This document shows, one piece after another, positions 54,142-63,564 of a stretch of DNA of 64,000 nt. Origin of the DNA: Saccharomyces uvarum (lineage: Eukaryota > Ascomycota > Saccharomycetes > Saccharomycetales > Saccharomycetaceae). Under the pieces are notes generated by a model, which saw nothing but the letters and a program-made list of their open reading frames with translations, did not search any database and was not told the origin of the DNA. A program made the position numbers and the translations under genes. The stretch is taken from NCBI GenBank assembly GCA_947243795.1, contig OX365942.1:186001-250000 (forward strand), in the 5' to 3' direction. Every line of letters begins with the position of its first letter. Position 1 is the first letter of the stretch.

Positions 54142-54483
54142 TTAGAGGAATTTGGTCGCAGTCCTGCCACGGGCGGCAGGACTTGAAGGCTCGTTAAGTG
54201 CAGCCACCTTGCGCGATTCTGGGTACACCTTGTACCCTTTGTTTCTGCGGTTGAACCAGTTGAACCTCCAGCATAGCTCGTGGGCAAACAATTCGCCGAA
54301 CCCGAGCATCATGCCGTTGAGGAACGGTAAGAGCAGGTTGATGGAGCACGAGCCCATAAAGGACACCAGACCTTGTACCAGCCGGCCCTCGTCGGAGTCC
54401 GGCGTTCTCTGCACCTCCATGTCGCATTTCTCTTGCGACTCGTCATCCGAGTCGCTCTCCCAGAAGCTTTCAACCTCCGTCAT
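54142..54483 (-). CDS. MIM1: Mitochondrial outer membrane import protein Mim1
   Basis: Outer-membrane complex subunit that inserts alpha-helical outer membrane proteins and helps assemble TOM. It has 113 residues, the S. cerevisiae length. An acidic cytosolic N-terminus (MTEVESFWESDSDDES) precedes one membrane segment, about residues 50-72 (LLLPFLNGMMLGFGELFAHE), with the G-x-x-x-G-type helix packing motif NGMMLGFG, then a basic intermembrane-space tail (RRNKGYKVYPESRK). The transmembrane and following block are nearly invariant relative to S. cerevisiae, the tails more variable. Confidence 0.96.
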   Translation of the reverse strand: MTEVESFWESDSDDESQEKCDMEVQRTPDSDEGRLVQGLVSFMGSCSINLLLPFLNGMMLGFGELFAHELCWRFNWFNRRNKGYKVYPESRKVAALNEPSSPAARGRTATKFL

Positions 54484-54788
54484 CTCTCTTGCGTGTTGTA
54501 GTTATTCTGTGGGGTCTTTTCACTTTCGCAATAGTTCTGTGCTATTGTTTAATGTATGGCTATTTTTGGGGGCAGGAGCTCCCTTCGTTGTCAGTGATCG
54601 GATGGAAAGAAGCGTCTCCACCCAGTAGTAGAGAATAGAGTCGAACGCCATCGAAGTAGGAGGGCTGCACTGCGCAAAGACACCGGTTTTCCCGTTTCTG
54701 GGCAAGTATCTGATGACGGGGTTCGTAGACAGGTGCAATTTCTACTAGTTTAATAGTCCTTGCAGCGTCATCAGCCGTAAGTAATCGT

Positions 54789-54889
54789 GTCCCAGTGGCC
54801 GAGTGGTTAAGGCGATGCCCTGCTATTTCCTCAGAAAAGCAATTAGGCATTGGGTTTTACCTGCGCAGGTTCGAATCCTGTCTGTGACG
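54789..54889 (+). tRNA. tS(GCU): tRNA-Ser(GCT) with intron
   Basis: 101-base gene, mature tRNA 82 bases with the long variable arm of tRNA-Ser. It starts GTCCCAGTGGCCGAGTGG and ends GTCTGTGACG. Anticodon GCT is at 54822-54824; a 19-base intron (54826-54844) begins one base after it, the normal yeast position. B box GGTTCGAATCC. A T-run terminator follows. S. cerevisiae tS(GCU) genes have the same length and intron size. Confidence 0.96.
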
Positions 54890-55064
54890 CACTTCTTTTT
54901 TTAACTTTTCACCTTCTTTATTTAGTCCTTTCATATCAGGTTTTATCCTTATTATTTTTCAGTCATTGCTAAGGACAGTATTTATTCGGTTGTCATCTAC
55001 GCTATATACGGAAGTGTGCTGTGTACTCCTGCTACTTCACGCCTGTATCACACTACCGCTAGTA

Positions 55065-57056
55065 ATGAACCTACCAATCAGTAAGCTGATTGAACAATAT
55101 GGCTCCACGCAGGATAATGACCTCAAGTACATGCTCTTGAGGCAAAACATCGAAATCACCGATATAGAGGATGAAATGGTTCCTCTGGTTAAGGACTTGT
55201 TGCTCCCGATATTGGTGGAGGAGCAAGACATGGAGATTCTGAATTTGGTAGCATTCCACGTCTTCCCCGGTCTGGTCCTTACTCTGATAAAGAGTAACGC
55301 TGCCGCAGCCGTTACACAGCTGGGATGGGTAACGAGCTTGGTGTGGGACCCTATATTGAACGAGAGTATGGTTCATGAAGATCGATCGTTCATTTTGATT
55401 GAGACGCTAAGAAATATTTTACAAAAAATTGAAAACGCTTCTCATCTCGAATACTGTCAGCCAGTGACCAGTTCATTTGAGTTTATTACTAAATTCGTCG
55501 TCGAAATGAAAAGGCATATGCGTGAGATTGATGAAGCTCAGCTCTCGCACTCTCTTTCCGAAGGTAACATGCTAATTTACATAGAGTCGCTAAATCTGTT
55601 GTTGAAGTTCTACTTCTTTTCAGATGCGACACACCCTTCGTTAACGGTCTCGCTGTCCTTTGATATATTAAATGATATTTTTACTATTTCACAGGATTAT
55701 TCGGCTACAAATACAAATGAGAGTATTGACAGGATTACTGAGAAACTACTGTTGACGTCCGCACAATTGACGCATCCAGTGGATCTGGAACGGCTATGCT
55801 CCAAGATTAACTACAAAGCCTTACTAGTTGTTTCTCGAATATGGTATAAATTCGGCCCCATGATTAATGAGTTATTTACCGGGCGTCTTTTACCAGGTCT
55901 TATATGTCCCTCCTATGCGGAAGAAGGATACAGCGTCGAAGGCATATTGGAAATGATCCATAATTTCTACCCGTTTTTCTCTATTCGTAGGCTAAAGGAT
56001 AGTAAACCGTTATTATCCGATCCAACAGTTGACCTACTAAGAAGAAGCTTGTTTGACATACTAAGCACGTTAAATCGGTCACTAACAACAACGCACAATG
56101 AGAAAGTTGATGATTTCCACCGGGTTGACGACAATGATGACGGCTTTGTCTTGGACAATGATCCTGAGCAGCAAGCATATCTTGATGAACTCATATCCGA
56201 TAATGATGACGGAGATCTGTATGAGGATGAAGCTGATAATGATGAGGTTGATGATGAAAATCTCGGAAAAAGTGACGAGACAACGAAGGATCTCACTCAA
56301 ATAAACGAAATCCTTTCGATTTTTGCCGAATTGCACTATCCTCAGGAGGAACGCTTCCCCAAGTTGTTAGCTGAGTTACAGAGCAAAATTACCATAGATT
56401 CATCTTTAATTGGCAAAATTCTTTCTCAAGATACGTGCGAATTCCTCACTCCTGGCGGAAATGTCATTGACCTGAACGAAATTTTAAATGAACTGAAATC
56501 CAATAAGTTCACTAGAAAAAACGATACTTTTTACACACTCACACATTTCCTTTCATCTCAAGATTCTTCAGACTTGTCTGTATTACAACTATCAATAGAA
56601 GTCGTTGATCAGTTATTGGTTAAAAATCATTCCGAAAATATCACTCGCGATGAGCAATTCCAGCTGATTAAATTAGTACTCCCTCATCTGAAGACCAACA
56701 AATCCTTTATCGATACATTAAAAGCAGGAAATTTTACCCAAAAAATTGATGAAGGCGTGACTTTGAGAACAATGATCCTTTCTTTACTATTGCAACTACT
56801 CCCACTGGACTATTCTATGTTAGGCGAGATCCTGCCCACTATTGCAAAATATTCTGTCAAGGACAAGGATCCAACGGTAAGGGATTTATCTTTACAACTA
56901 CTGAATCAAATCCTAAGCACGCACTATAACTACTTAATCGGTATCGATTGGGACTGGTATAGTAGTGATTTTTATCAGGTTTTGCAAGATACTTGTATTA
57001 AAAAGGATGTCGATACTGAACTCTTAAGCCGATACCCCCCTTATTCTCACATTTAA
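55065..57056 (+). CDS. LAG2: Cullin regulator Lag2 (Cand1-like)
   Basis: In S. cerevisiae Lag2 binds unneddylated Cdc53 and blocks Rub1 conjugation, regulating SCF ubiquitin ligases; the name comes from a longevity phenotype. It has 663 residues from ATG 55065 (MNLPISKLIEQYGSTQDND); the frame is open 33 more codons from TTG. S. cerevisiae Lag2 has 660 residues. The chain is alpha-helical (HEAT-like), with a strongly acidic insert at about residues 350-415 (DDNDDGFVLDNDPEQ...YEDEADNDEVDDEN). No catalytic motif expected. tRNA-Ser lies 175 bases upstream and its terminator precedes the promoter. Confidence 0.93.
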   Translation: MNLPISKLIEQYGSTQDNDLKYMLLRQNIEITDIEDEMVPLVKDLLLPILVEEQDMEILNLVAFHVFPGLVLTLIKSNAAAAVTQLGWVTSLVWDPILNESMVHEDRSFILIETLRNILQKIENASHLEYCQPVTSSFEFITKFVVEMKRHMREIDEAQLSHSLSEGNMLIYIESLNLLLKFYFFSDATHPSLTVSLSFDILNDIFTISQDYSATNTNESIDRITEKLLLTSAQLTHPVDLERLCSKINYKALLVVSRIWYKFGPMINELFTGRLLPGLICPSYAEEGYSVEGILEMIHNFYPFFSIRRLKDSKPLLSDPTVDLLRRSLFDILSTLNRSLTTTHNEKVDDFHRVDDNDDGFVLDNDPEQQAYLDELISDNDDGDLYEDEADNDEVDDENLGKSDETTKDLTQINEILSIFAELHYPQEERFPKLLAELQSKITIDSSLIGKILSQDTCEFLTPGGNVIDLNEILNELKSNKFTRKNDTFYTLTHFLSSQDSSDLSVLQLSIEVVDQLLVKNHSENITRDEQFQLIKLVLPHLKTNKSFIDTLKAGNFTQKIDEGVTLRTMILSLLLQLLPLDYSMLGEILPTIAKYSVKDKDPTVRDLSLQLLNQILSTHYNYLIGIDWDWYSSDFYQVLQDTCIKKDVDTELLSRYPPYSHI

Positions 57057-57239
57057 ATAGATAGTCTTATATCAAATACATCATTCATTTCTTTTTTTCG
57101 TTTCGCATTTTTTTTGTTTCCCTTTAGTTTGTGTCATCGACATCTCTTTGCCTATGATGATTTCTATCGAATTTTTTTTTTGCCCTTGAGAGAAGAAGAT
57201 TGTAACATACTTGTAAGCGTAGGAAAGGGTATCTATAGG

Positions 57240-57751
57240 ATGTCAAAACTAGCGATATACTCCCAACTAGGCGATTTTACAAATTTAGAAGAGCCACCGG
57301 AGCCCAAGGAGTTTTTCCAAGACCTTTGTAGCTTTTCTATTTTTTCCAAGATACATTTGTCAAACGCTCAAGATCAACAAACTATTGTGAGGCCTTGAGC
57401 CATTCTAGGCAAAGTTATCCTGTTGCATTGTCCAAAATGACGCTGCAAGAGCAGAGACACAATATGTCCACGGTTCCGTTACAAGAAAAGGACCAGATGA
57501 CCAATTACGATGCCTACAAGGCGATAGACATGGGCGATCATGTTTCGCCGGAATCCCTGAGTTTAAAATCAAGAGCAGTGCTTGAAGGGTTGCATGTAAA
57601 TAAGGCACACTCGAAGACAGAACGAATATTTGACGAGCCAACTGTAATCAAGACAGACTTTCGGGCACCCTCCATTGCACAGAATTCAAATTTCTTCTTG
57701 TATGAAGACTACAAAAAATTCGTGTATCAACAACTAAATATGTTTACTTAA
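57240..57751 (+). pseudogene. YOL024W: IGD1-paralogue (YOL024W), frameshifted
   Basis: Orthologue of YOL024W, a protein of unknown function that is the paralogue of the glycogen debranching inhibitor IGD1. It would be about 170 residues, but the frame changes once. Frame A opens at ATG 57240 (MSKLAIYSQLGDF) and stops at 57396-57398; frame B, open from 57332, carries the rest (KRSRSTNYCEALSHSRQSYPV ... SRAVLEGLHV ... NSNFFLYEDYKKF) to 57751. The two overlap around a T6 run (about 57340-57345); a one-base loss there would explain it. No ATG starts frame B near the junction. It could be real inactivation, a strain variant or a base-call error in the homopolymer. The sharp, single break suggests it is recent. 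Confidence 0.75.
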
Positions 57752-58191
57752 AGCAGTACTTTTGTTGTTGTACGGCACAATGTCTTTTATTTAGTATTGG
57801 ATAAGTTTTCGTACTTTTCTCCCTGGCAGTAAATTGACTTATGTGTAACTTTTCTGACAAAAATTAAATAATAAAAGGTAAAAGTATAAGACGATGAGAA
57901 AAAAAGACTTATCGTCTGAATAAAGCATTTCATTCAACCTAATAATGATAATAAACTCGTAGTTTAGAATTCTAAGAAATAATCAGACACCCTTCCTTGA
58001 TGATTAGGTATTCCCTATACTAATTACTGTCATTTCTATTGTTGGTTACCCGGAACCTTTCTGTAATTAAATGTAGGAAATATGAAATAAGGTCCTAAAG
58101 AACTACGTTTTATCCTCATTGACATTAATTACTCAATGTTGCATACGCTTTTCTAGCACAGTGGGAACTTCTATATGCGTGCTGATAGATT
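57752..58191. other. Intergenic, YOL024W to IFM1
   Basis: 440 bases, AT-rich. A 7-base inverted repeat AGACGAT...ATCGTCT (57889-57895 and 57911-57917, 15-base loop) is the only structure I see; it could sit in the YOL024W 3' end. Confidence 0.5.
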
Positions 58192-60231
58192 ATGCTTAGA
58201 AGACACGGATTATTCTGGTTAAAGACATGTCCCCGTCTAAATGTTCTTCAAAGACATTCAATACCTATACCACTTTTATTTATTGTTCGTAACATTTACC
58301 AACGAAGACAATACGCGAAGGGAAGAAGAAGCCAGACCATAAAGAAAGAGTTGAAGCCACTTAAATTTCCCATTCCAAACTATATCTCTGTAAATAAATT
58401 AGCCAATTTGCTAAACTGTCGTGTGGAGAAACTAATCAAAGATTTGACAGCACTAGGCTTTGAAAATATTACAACAACTTACATCTTATCAAAAGAATAT
58501 GTCGAGCTAATCTTACAAGAATACAACTTTGCACTTCCGAGTCTCTCAACGTCTACTAATTTGGAGAATGTTTATGATGAGCTAAAATCTCCTATAAAGC
58601 CAAAGCTATTAACGAGAAGACCTCCCGTGGTGACAATAATGGGCCATGTTGATCATGGTAAAACAACTATCATAGATTATCTAAGGAAATCCTCTGTCGT
58701 TGCTCAAGAACACGGTGGGATCACACAACATATTGGTGCCTTTCAGATAATAACTCCAAAGTCTGGCAAAAGAATCACATTTCTGGATACTCCTGGTCAT
58801 GCAGCCTTTTTGAAAATGAGGGAAAGAGGTGCAAATATCACTGATATCATTGTTCTCGTAGTCTCTGTTGAAGATTCCATTATGCCGCAGACGTTGGAAG
58901 CCATAAAACATGTCAAAAAGTCGGGCAATGAATTGATAATTGCAATAACGAAAATAGATAGGATTCCCCAGCCGAAAGAGCGTGCCCAAAAAATTGAGAA
59001 AGTCATTAATGATCTGATTATTCAAGATATTGCAGTTGAGAAAATTGGCGGAGATGTTCAGGTGATTCCTATAAGTGCCAGAACGGGCGAAAATATGGAC
59101 CTCTTGGAGGAATCGATTGTGCTATTAAGTGATGTGATGGATATTAGAGCCGAAAATTCCCCTAAAACTGTTGCAGAGGGATGGATTATCGAAAGTCAAG
59201 TTAAAAAGCAAATCGGAAATGTAGCTACCATTCTGGTTAAAAAAGGTACTCTACAAAAAGGCAAAATCCTGATTTGTGGTAACACGTTTTGTAAAATTAA
59301 AAACTTAGTCGACGACAAAGGTATACCCATTTCTGAAGCAACGCCGTCATGTGCTACTGAAGTATTTGGATGGAAAGATGTTCCACATGTTGGAGACGAA
59401 GTAATTCAAGTCAAGAGCGAAGCGATCGCCAAAAAGTTGATTAGTAAAAGGCAAGATCTTGTCGAAGTTCAGAAAAACTCTAGTACTGTTGAAAGATTAA
59501 ACGAAGAGAGAGCTCTAGCTAAAGAGCATCACCCCAACAAAAATAACGATGATGATTTAGAAAATCAAGATACCACACAGGATAGTGAACTAAACGTCGG
59601 ACCTAAAAATATTAATTTCATCATCAAGTGTGATGTCTCCGGATCAGCCGAAGCAGTCTCAGAAAGTATCTCTTCGTTGGGGAATAGTGAAGTGAGATGT
59701 AGTGTCATATCTTCTTCTGTCGGTATACCTGCTGAAAGCGACTTAAAGATGGCACAAATAACAGATAGCACAATCCTGTGCTTCAATTTGGGTAATTTAC
59801 CCAGTGAGGTAATCAACAATAGGGCTGGCATTAAAATTAAACAGTATAATGTTATCTATAAATTAATCGAAGACGTAACTGAAACGCTGACTGAAAATCT
59901 TAAACCAATTTTTGAAAAAAAAATCATTTCAACTGTAGACATTCGTGAAATTTTTGATTTTAAACTAAAAAAGAAGACAATTAAAATTGCCGGTTGCAAA
60001 GTAAATAACGGTATCATTAAGAAGAATTCATTGATTCAAGTAGTTAGGGGCCCCAACGACGATGTCATTTTCGATGGAACGCTCTCAACTTTAAAACATA
60101 ATAAAGATGATGTAGCAGAAGTTTCAAAAGGACACGAATGTGGGATTACATTTGAGAACGGCTTTGAAGGTTTCAAACCCGGCGATAAAATACTGGCTTA
60201 TGAAAATGTTAAAGTTCCTCGTTACCTGTAA
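58192..60231 (+). CDS. IFM1: Mitochondrial translation initiation factor 2
   Basis: GTPase that brings initiator tRNA to the mitochondrial ribosome (bacterial IF2 homologue). It has 679 residues (676 in S. cerevisiae). A basic presequence (MLRRHGLFWLKTCPRLNVLQRH) is followed by the G domain: G1 GHVDHGKT at about residues 152-159, G3 DTPGHAAF, G4 TKID, G5 SARTGEN. Then come domains II-IV, with the last beta-barrel ending FKPGDKILAYENVKVPRYL. A charged, diverged insert (about 435-470) separates domains. Yeast Ifm1 lacks IF3-like dependence; nothing here looks truncated. Confidence 0.96.
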   Translation: MLRRHGLFWLKTCPRLNVLQRHSIPIPLLFIVRNIYQRRQYAKGRRSQTIKKELKPLKFPIPNYISVNKLANLLNCRVEKLIKDLTALGFENITTTYILSKEYVELILQEYNFALPSLSTSTNLENVYDELKSPIKPKLLTRRPPVVTIMGHVDHGKTTIIDYLRKSSVVAQEHGGITQHIGAFQIITPKSGKRITFLDTPGHAAFLKMRERGANITDIIVLVVSVEDSIMPQTLEAIKHVKKSGNELIIAITKIDRIPQPKERAQKIEKVINDLIIQDIAVEKIGGDVQVIPISARTGENMDLLEESIVLLSDVMDIRAENSPKTVAEGWIIESQVKKQIGNVATILVKKGTLQKGKILICGNTFCKIKNLVDDKGIPISEATPSCATEVFGWKDVPHVGDEVIQVKSEAIAKKLISKRQDLVEVQKNSSTVERLNEERALAKEHHPNKNNDDDLENQDTTQDSELNVGPKNINFIIKCDVSGSAEAVSESISSLGNSEVRCSVISSSVGIPAESDLKMAQITDSTILCFNLGNLPSEVINNRAGIKIKQYNVIYKLIEDVTETLTENLKPIFEKKIISTVDIREIFDFKLKKKTIKIAGCKVNNGIIKKNSLIQVVRGPNDDVIFDGTLSTLKHNKDDVAEVSKGHECGITFENGFEGFKPGDKILAYENVKVPRYL

Positions 60232-60400
60232 ATAAGTGCATCCAGTTGTTTTTTCCTAAAACTATGACATCAATGAGCAGGAAACAAATAATAAGCACAC
60301 AAAAACTGTACATATGTAAAAACGCGTATATAATTTAGTAAATACTTGTAAATTATCCACTTATTGAAAGACAAATAAAGGTTAAAATGGCTTCATTTAT

Positions 60401-61633
60401 TTAAGTTCTCGATTCCCATTGGACCTTGACACATTCTTCTACATAACCAACACCGTGTTCATCAAATTCAGGTATGTAATTTTCAACATCAGTAAAAACA
60501 AGAATGGTGCCCCATTCCATTCCGTTTTCAACAGATACTGTCTCTTCCAAATCAAAAATCATCTTTGGCATTAACTGCATTTCGAAAATTCTTTGGCTCG
60601 ATGGGTTGTAACCAGGTCTTGGCAGTGTAGAGAAAATATCAACTTTGGTTTCAGCAAATAGTAAGGGTTTTCCACCTAAGTCATAACGTAATACTTGTAA
60701 CGGGTTGTAACCGACCACCTCTTGAAACTTTTGAAATACGTCATCATCAAGAAATTTACATAACTTTTCCGTTCTTGGGTCCAACTTAATCGGGTCTTTT
60801 TCCAGATCTTCATCTCCTGTTAAATCCAATGCTTCCTGATCAATCTTTAAGTTTTTAGGTAATTGCAGATGTGCTGGTTTTTTATTCTTGAACGTTTCTT
60901 CCTCAACAAACAATAGATAACTTTTGAAACATTTGGTTTGATCATATTCTTTGTCCTTTTGTGAATCATGTAGTTTTCTGGCAGCCTTTGCAGAAGCCTT
61001 TGCAGATTCTTCTTCTTTCTTTTCCCCTTCCTTTTGCGATATACCTGATTTAGTGCTATCAACTTCAAATGGGTTAGTAGTTGTGGAAGCATTCTCGAAT
61101 GGGTTGCCTGAAAATGCATTAGATGGAGAGTCAGAGTTGTTAGCAATGTCAAATGGGTTATTTAGGAAATTTTTACCCAATGAATTTGACGCCATCTTTT
61201 CAGAAAGCTTATCATCGTTTTTGTTCTTCTTTACACCTCTGATACAACGCACTGAATTACCCTTTCTTTGACATTTGGTACAAAGAAAGACATATAACAC
61301 TCTATCGTCTTGGGGATTGATATAACTCATATTATTAACGCCGACTCGCTGTTGAATGGTACTCATTTGTTCATCATCTAATGGTGAAAAAGCTTGTAGC
61401 AACAGCTTCATATTATCGGCTGACTTACAAGCACCACATTTCAATAGTTCAACTGGTGGTTGTGAATCTGGATGCAGCCATTTGGGTTCACCGCCAATAA
61501 AACTATCCTCAATCGATATTTCATCAGTTTCTTTAACGGGTGTGTCCACAACTGCTAAAAACACGTCTCCTGGTTTACTAGAATAGGAATAATCTTCAAT
61601 GTCGGATGGCGGCAGCTCTTCAATTTTAGACAT
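60401..61633 (-). CDS. TSR4: Rps2 chaperone / PDCD2-family protein Tsr4
   Basis: Dedicated chaperone that binds nascent uS5 (Rps2), needed for 20S pre-rRNA processing; cytosolic. It has 410 residues (408 in S. cerevisiae). The N-terminal domain has CxxC-type zinc pairs, LLKCGACKSADNM (about 65-77) and VFLCTKCQRKGNSVRC (about 116-131). A Ser/Lys-rich variable linker (about 135-225) is followed by the PDCD2 C-terminal domain with QYDQTKCFKSYLLFVEEE-like sequence, FLDDDVFQKFQEVVGYNPLQVLRYD and the terminal MEWGTILVFTD...EECVKVQWE. Both parts look intact. Confidence 0.95.
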   Translation of the reverse strand: MSKIEELPPSDIEDYSYSSKPGDVFLAVVDTPVKETDEISIEDSFIGGEPKWLHPDSQPPVELLKCGACKSADNMKLLLQAFSPLDDEQMSTIQQRVGVNNMSYINPQDDRVLYVFLCTKCQRKGNSVRCIRGVKKNKNDDKLSEKMASNSLGKNFLNNPFDIANNSDSPSNAFSGNPFENASTTTNPFEVDSTKSGISQKEGEKKEEESAKASAKAARKLHDSQKDKEYDQTKCFKSYLLFVEEETFKNKKPAHLQLPKNLKIDQEALDLTGDEDLEKDPIKLDPRTEKLCKFLDDDVFQKFQEVVGYNPLQVLRYDLGGKPLLFAETKVDIFSTLPRPGYNPSSQRIFEMQLMPKMIFDLEETVSVENGMEWGTILVFTDVENYIPEFDEHGVGYVEECVKVQWESRT

Positions 61634-62502
61634 AATAAAGGGATTCGATTGATTGCTAGGTTTCTGCTGTTATTATTTCAATGTAGTACAACTCTTTTGG
61701 TAAAAAGATGAGATGAGGCCACTTTAAAATATTACATTTTCCGAACAGCCCAAAATTTTTTTAGCTCGACACAATATTTTAAATACAAGTTCCTAAACAA
61801 AAGCTACTTGACCATGATCGGTGCATCAAGGTTGATTTGATATACCGCTAGTTATACATGTGTATTTGCAATAATTTGGTACAAGAGGGGCAATAGCTGT
61901 CCAATACTGTAGTTTTTCACTTGATCATCAGATAATCATTATGCAAACTGTAATGTACAAAGTCAACAAGTACACCCGAGATGTAAGCCTAGGAAAGAGA
62001 GGTTAAATGAATTAATTTCTGTGCTTATTCCGTCTTTCCTTCTGATTTTCAGTCAGGCTTTATCGTTTCAGGGCAACCACGTATGAATGTATTCTAATAT
62101 TAGCTTTAATCAGCCTGAAGAGGATGATCAAAGTTGTAATTGAAAATGTAGTTGAGTAGTGTATCCACGTGGCTGTGTGGCTAGTCTGGTATAATAACGA
62201 GCATCCGAATAGTTAGCTAAATAATGTAGGATATGAGGAAAAGTGCCGCTAATAATGCTATTCCTGAATAGAATGAGCGTGAGATATAAAAAGCCACTCT
62301 AAAGGCCTTGATGAAGTCTCTAAAATCTTCTGTATATCCGTCAATACGAAGGATCTAGTGCTTGTCTTTCCCAAGCTGGAATGTCACATAACGTGTGGTA
62401 AGGGTGCTATTCCTTAAAGAATATGCCAATTGCATTGCACAAAATGCTAAGAGTACTGCCTCACATAACATAGATATCTACCACTACAAGCGGGACTAGA
62501 AC
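61634..62502. other. Intergenic, TSR4 promoter to LTR copy A
   Basis: 869 bases. TSR4 promoter, then AT-rich sequence with no reading frame or recognised RNA. I compared it by eye with sigma and delta LTR sequences and saw no match; old transposon debris is possible in a tRNA flank. Confidence 0.4.
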
Positions 62503-62746
62503 TGTTGATAATTAGTTAGTTTAGTAAGTAGTAATAATTAAGAATAAGCAGTTCTTTCTTATTATATAAGAGAGGTATATAAAATACACGCTGATTGGTT
62601 ATATGAAACCCAATGGATCAGACATAATTCAGAACATAAACAATAAGTTATCAGGTATAACTCATATTCTTATATGTTATTTCCTGGTCAATTAATAGAT
62701 CTTTAATCTTCTCTTCACTATTTACCAGATTTGGTTATCCTTATCA
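62503..62746 (+). mobile_element. Solo LTR, unassigned family (copy A)
   Basis: Plus-orientation fossil starting TGTTGATAATTAG at 62503; ends in CA near 62746. Contains GAGAGGTATATAAAATACA, a TATA box in the right place for an LTR promoter, and is highly similar to copy B (63157 on) through that region and the following ~90 bases. No target duplication seen; coding part absent. It sits about 215 bases upstream of tRNA-Gly. Confidence 0.7.
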
Positions 62747-62960
62747 CGATGAAAAAGGGGATAAATAATAATAATATATTATCGCTATTATGTTTATTTC
62801 AAAGACAAATTATTAATATTTTTTGTCCGAAATCATATATTCCAACAAGAACCTCTACTCCTCGGAAGCTTAAGCACAATACTAATATAAAGATAAGACG
62901 ACTACCTAAGGTACATACTGTTGTAAGGATGGCTAGTTTAATTTGGATAATAACAAGTAA
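62747..62960. other. Upstream flank of second tRNA-Gly
   Basis: AT-rich. A TTCCAACA at about 62839-62846 looks like the terminus of a minus-orientation delta-type LTR, but I cannot follow any LTR body from it. Confidence 0.3.
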
Positions 62961-63031
62961 GCGCAAGTGGTTTAGTGGTAAAATCCAACGTTGCCATCGT
63001 TGGGCCCCCGGTTCGATTCCGGGCTTGCGCA
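62961..63031 (+). tRNA. tG(GCC): tRNA-Gly(GCC), second copy
   Basis: 71 bases, GCGCAAGTGG... to ...CTTGCGCA, identical to the gene at 6683-6753 (there on the minus strand). Anticodon GCC, B box GGTTCGATTCC, no intron, T5 terminator just after. Flanked on both sides by LTRs of the same family in the same orientation. Confidence 0.97.
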
Positions 63032-63156
63032 TTTATTTTTCACCTCTTTCCAGAGGCAACGATATTTTTTCGTTATTGAACGGTGTTTGACCCAGTTCAG
63101 TTTGAATGGTCCATTAGTCAGTTCTTGCTTTTTTCCTAACGATCAGAGGTTATCTG

Positions 63157-63360
63157 TGTTGATACTTAGTAGTTTAGTAACTTGTAATAATCAAGAATAA
63201 GTCGTTCTTTCTTAATTATATAAGAGAGGTATATAAAATACACGCTGATTGGTTATATGAAACCCAATGGTTCAGACATAATTCAGAACATAGACAATAA
63301 GTTATCCAGTATAACTCTTTCCTTATATGCTAATTTCTGTTCAATGAATAGGTCTTTATC
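63157..63360 (+). mobile_element. Solo LTR, unassigned family (copy B)
   Basis: Plus-orientation fossil starting TGTTGATACTTAG at 63157. Shares with copy A nearly the whole segment from AGTTTAGTAA through the TATATAAAATACACGCTGA box to CAATAAGTTAT, then diverges; the 3' end near 63360 is uncertain. Broken or truncated at its 3' side. Beginning 125 bases downstream of tRNA-Gly. The strong similarity of A and B suggests the two are of similar, fairly recent age. Confidence 0.7.
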
Positions 63361-63366
63361 TTCATT

Positions 63367-63407
63367 ATTGGGGTAAATTCTTATAATCTGAATTTACCTA
63401 CCCCAAT
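63367..63407. repeat. Inverted repeat, possible hairpin
   Basis: Left arm ATTGGGGTAAATTC (63367-63380) and right arm GAATTTACC-TAC-CCCAAT (63390-63407), complementary except for a three-base bulge, with a 9-base loop. It sits just after LTR copy B. Role unknown. Confidence 0.6.
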
Positions 63408-63564
63408 ATAATTAATATCATTTTAGGGATGTCCGTCATCACCTATTCCAACAATCTGTTGTTTGTATTCCACCGATATCAAGCCTTGCACCATTGACAC
63501 GCCCGTTTCTGCTCACACTACGATACTCCAGGTTTCAAGTAAAGACAAGATTACACGGATAAAA

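Noticed and set aside
57332-57398. Programmed -1 frameshift in YOL024W
   Set aside because: The T-run does not form a canonical X-XXY-YYZ heptamer in the right phase and I see no downstream stem; simple indel or base-call error is likelier.
57889-57917. C/D snoRNA suggested by GATGAG and CTGA words
   Set aside because: Boxes are in the wrong spacing and the segment is only about 30 bases; probably just a small hairpin.
63367-63407. Bacterial-style rho-independent terminator
   Set aside because: The hairpin lacks a following U-tract and the genome is a yeast; left as an unexplained inverted repeat.
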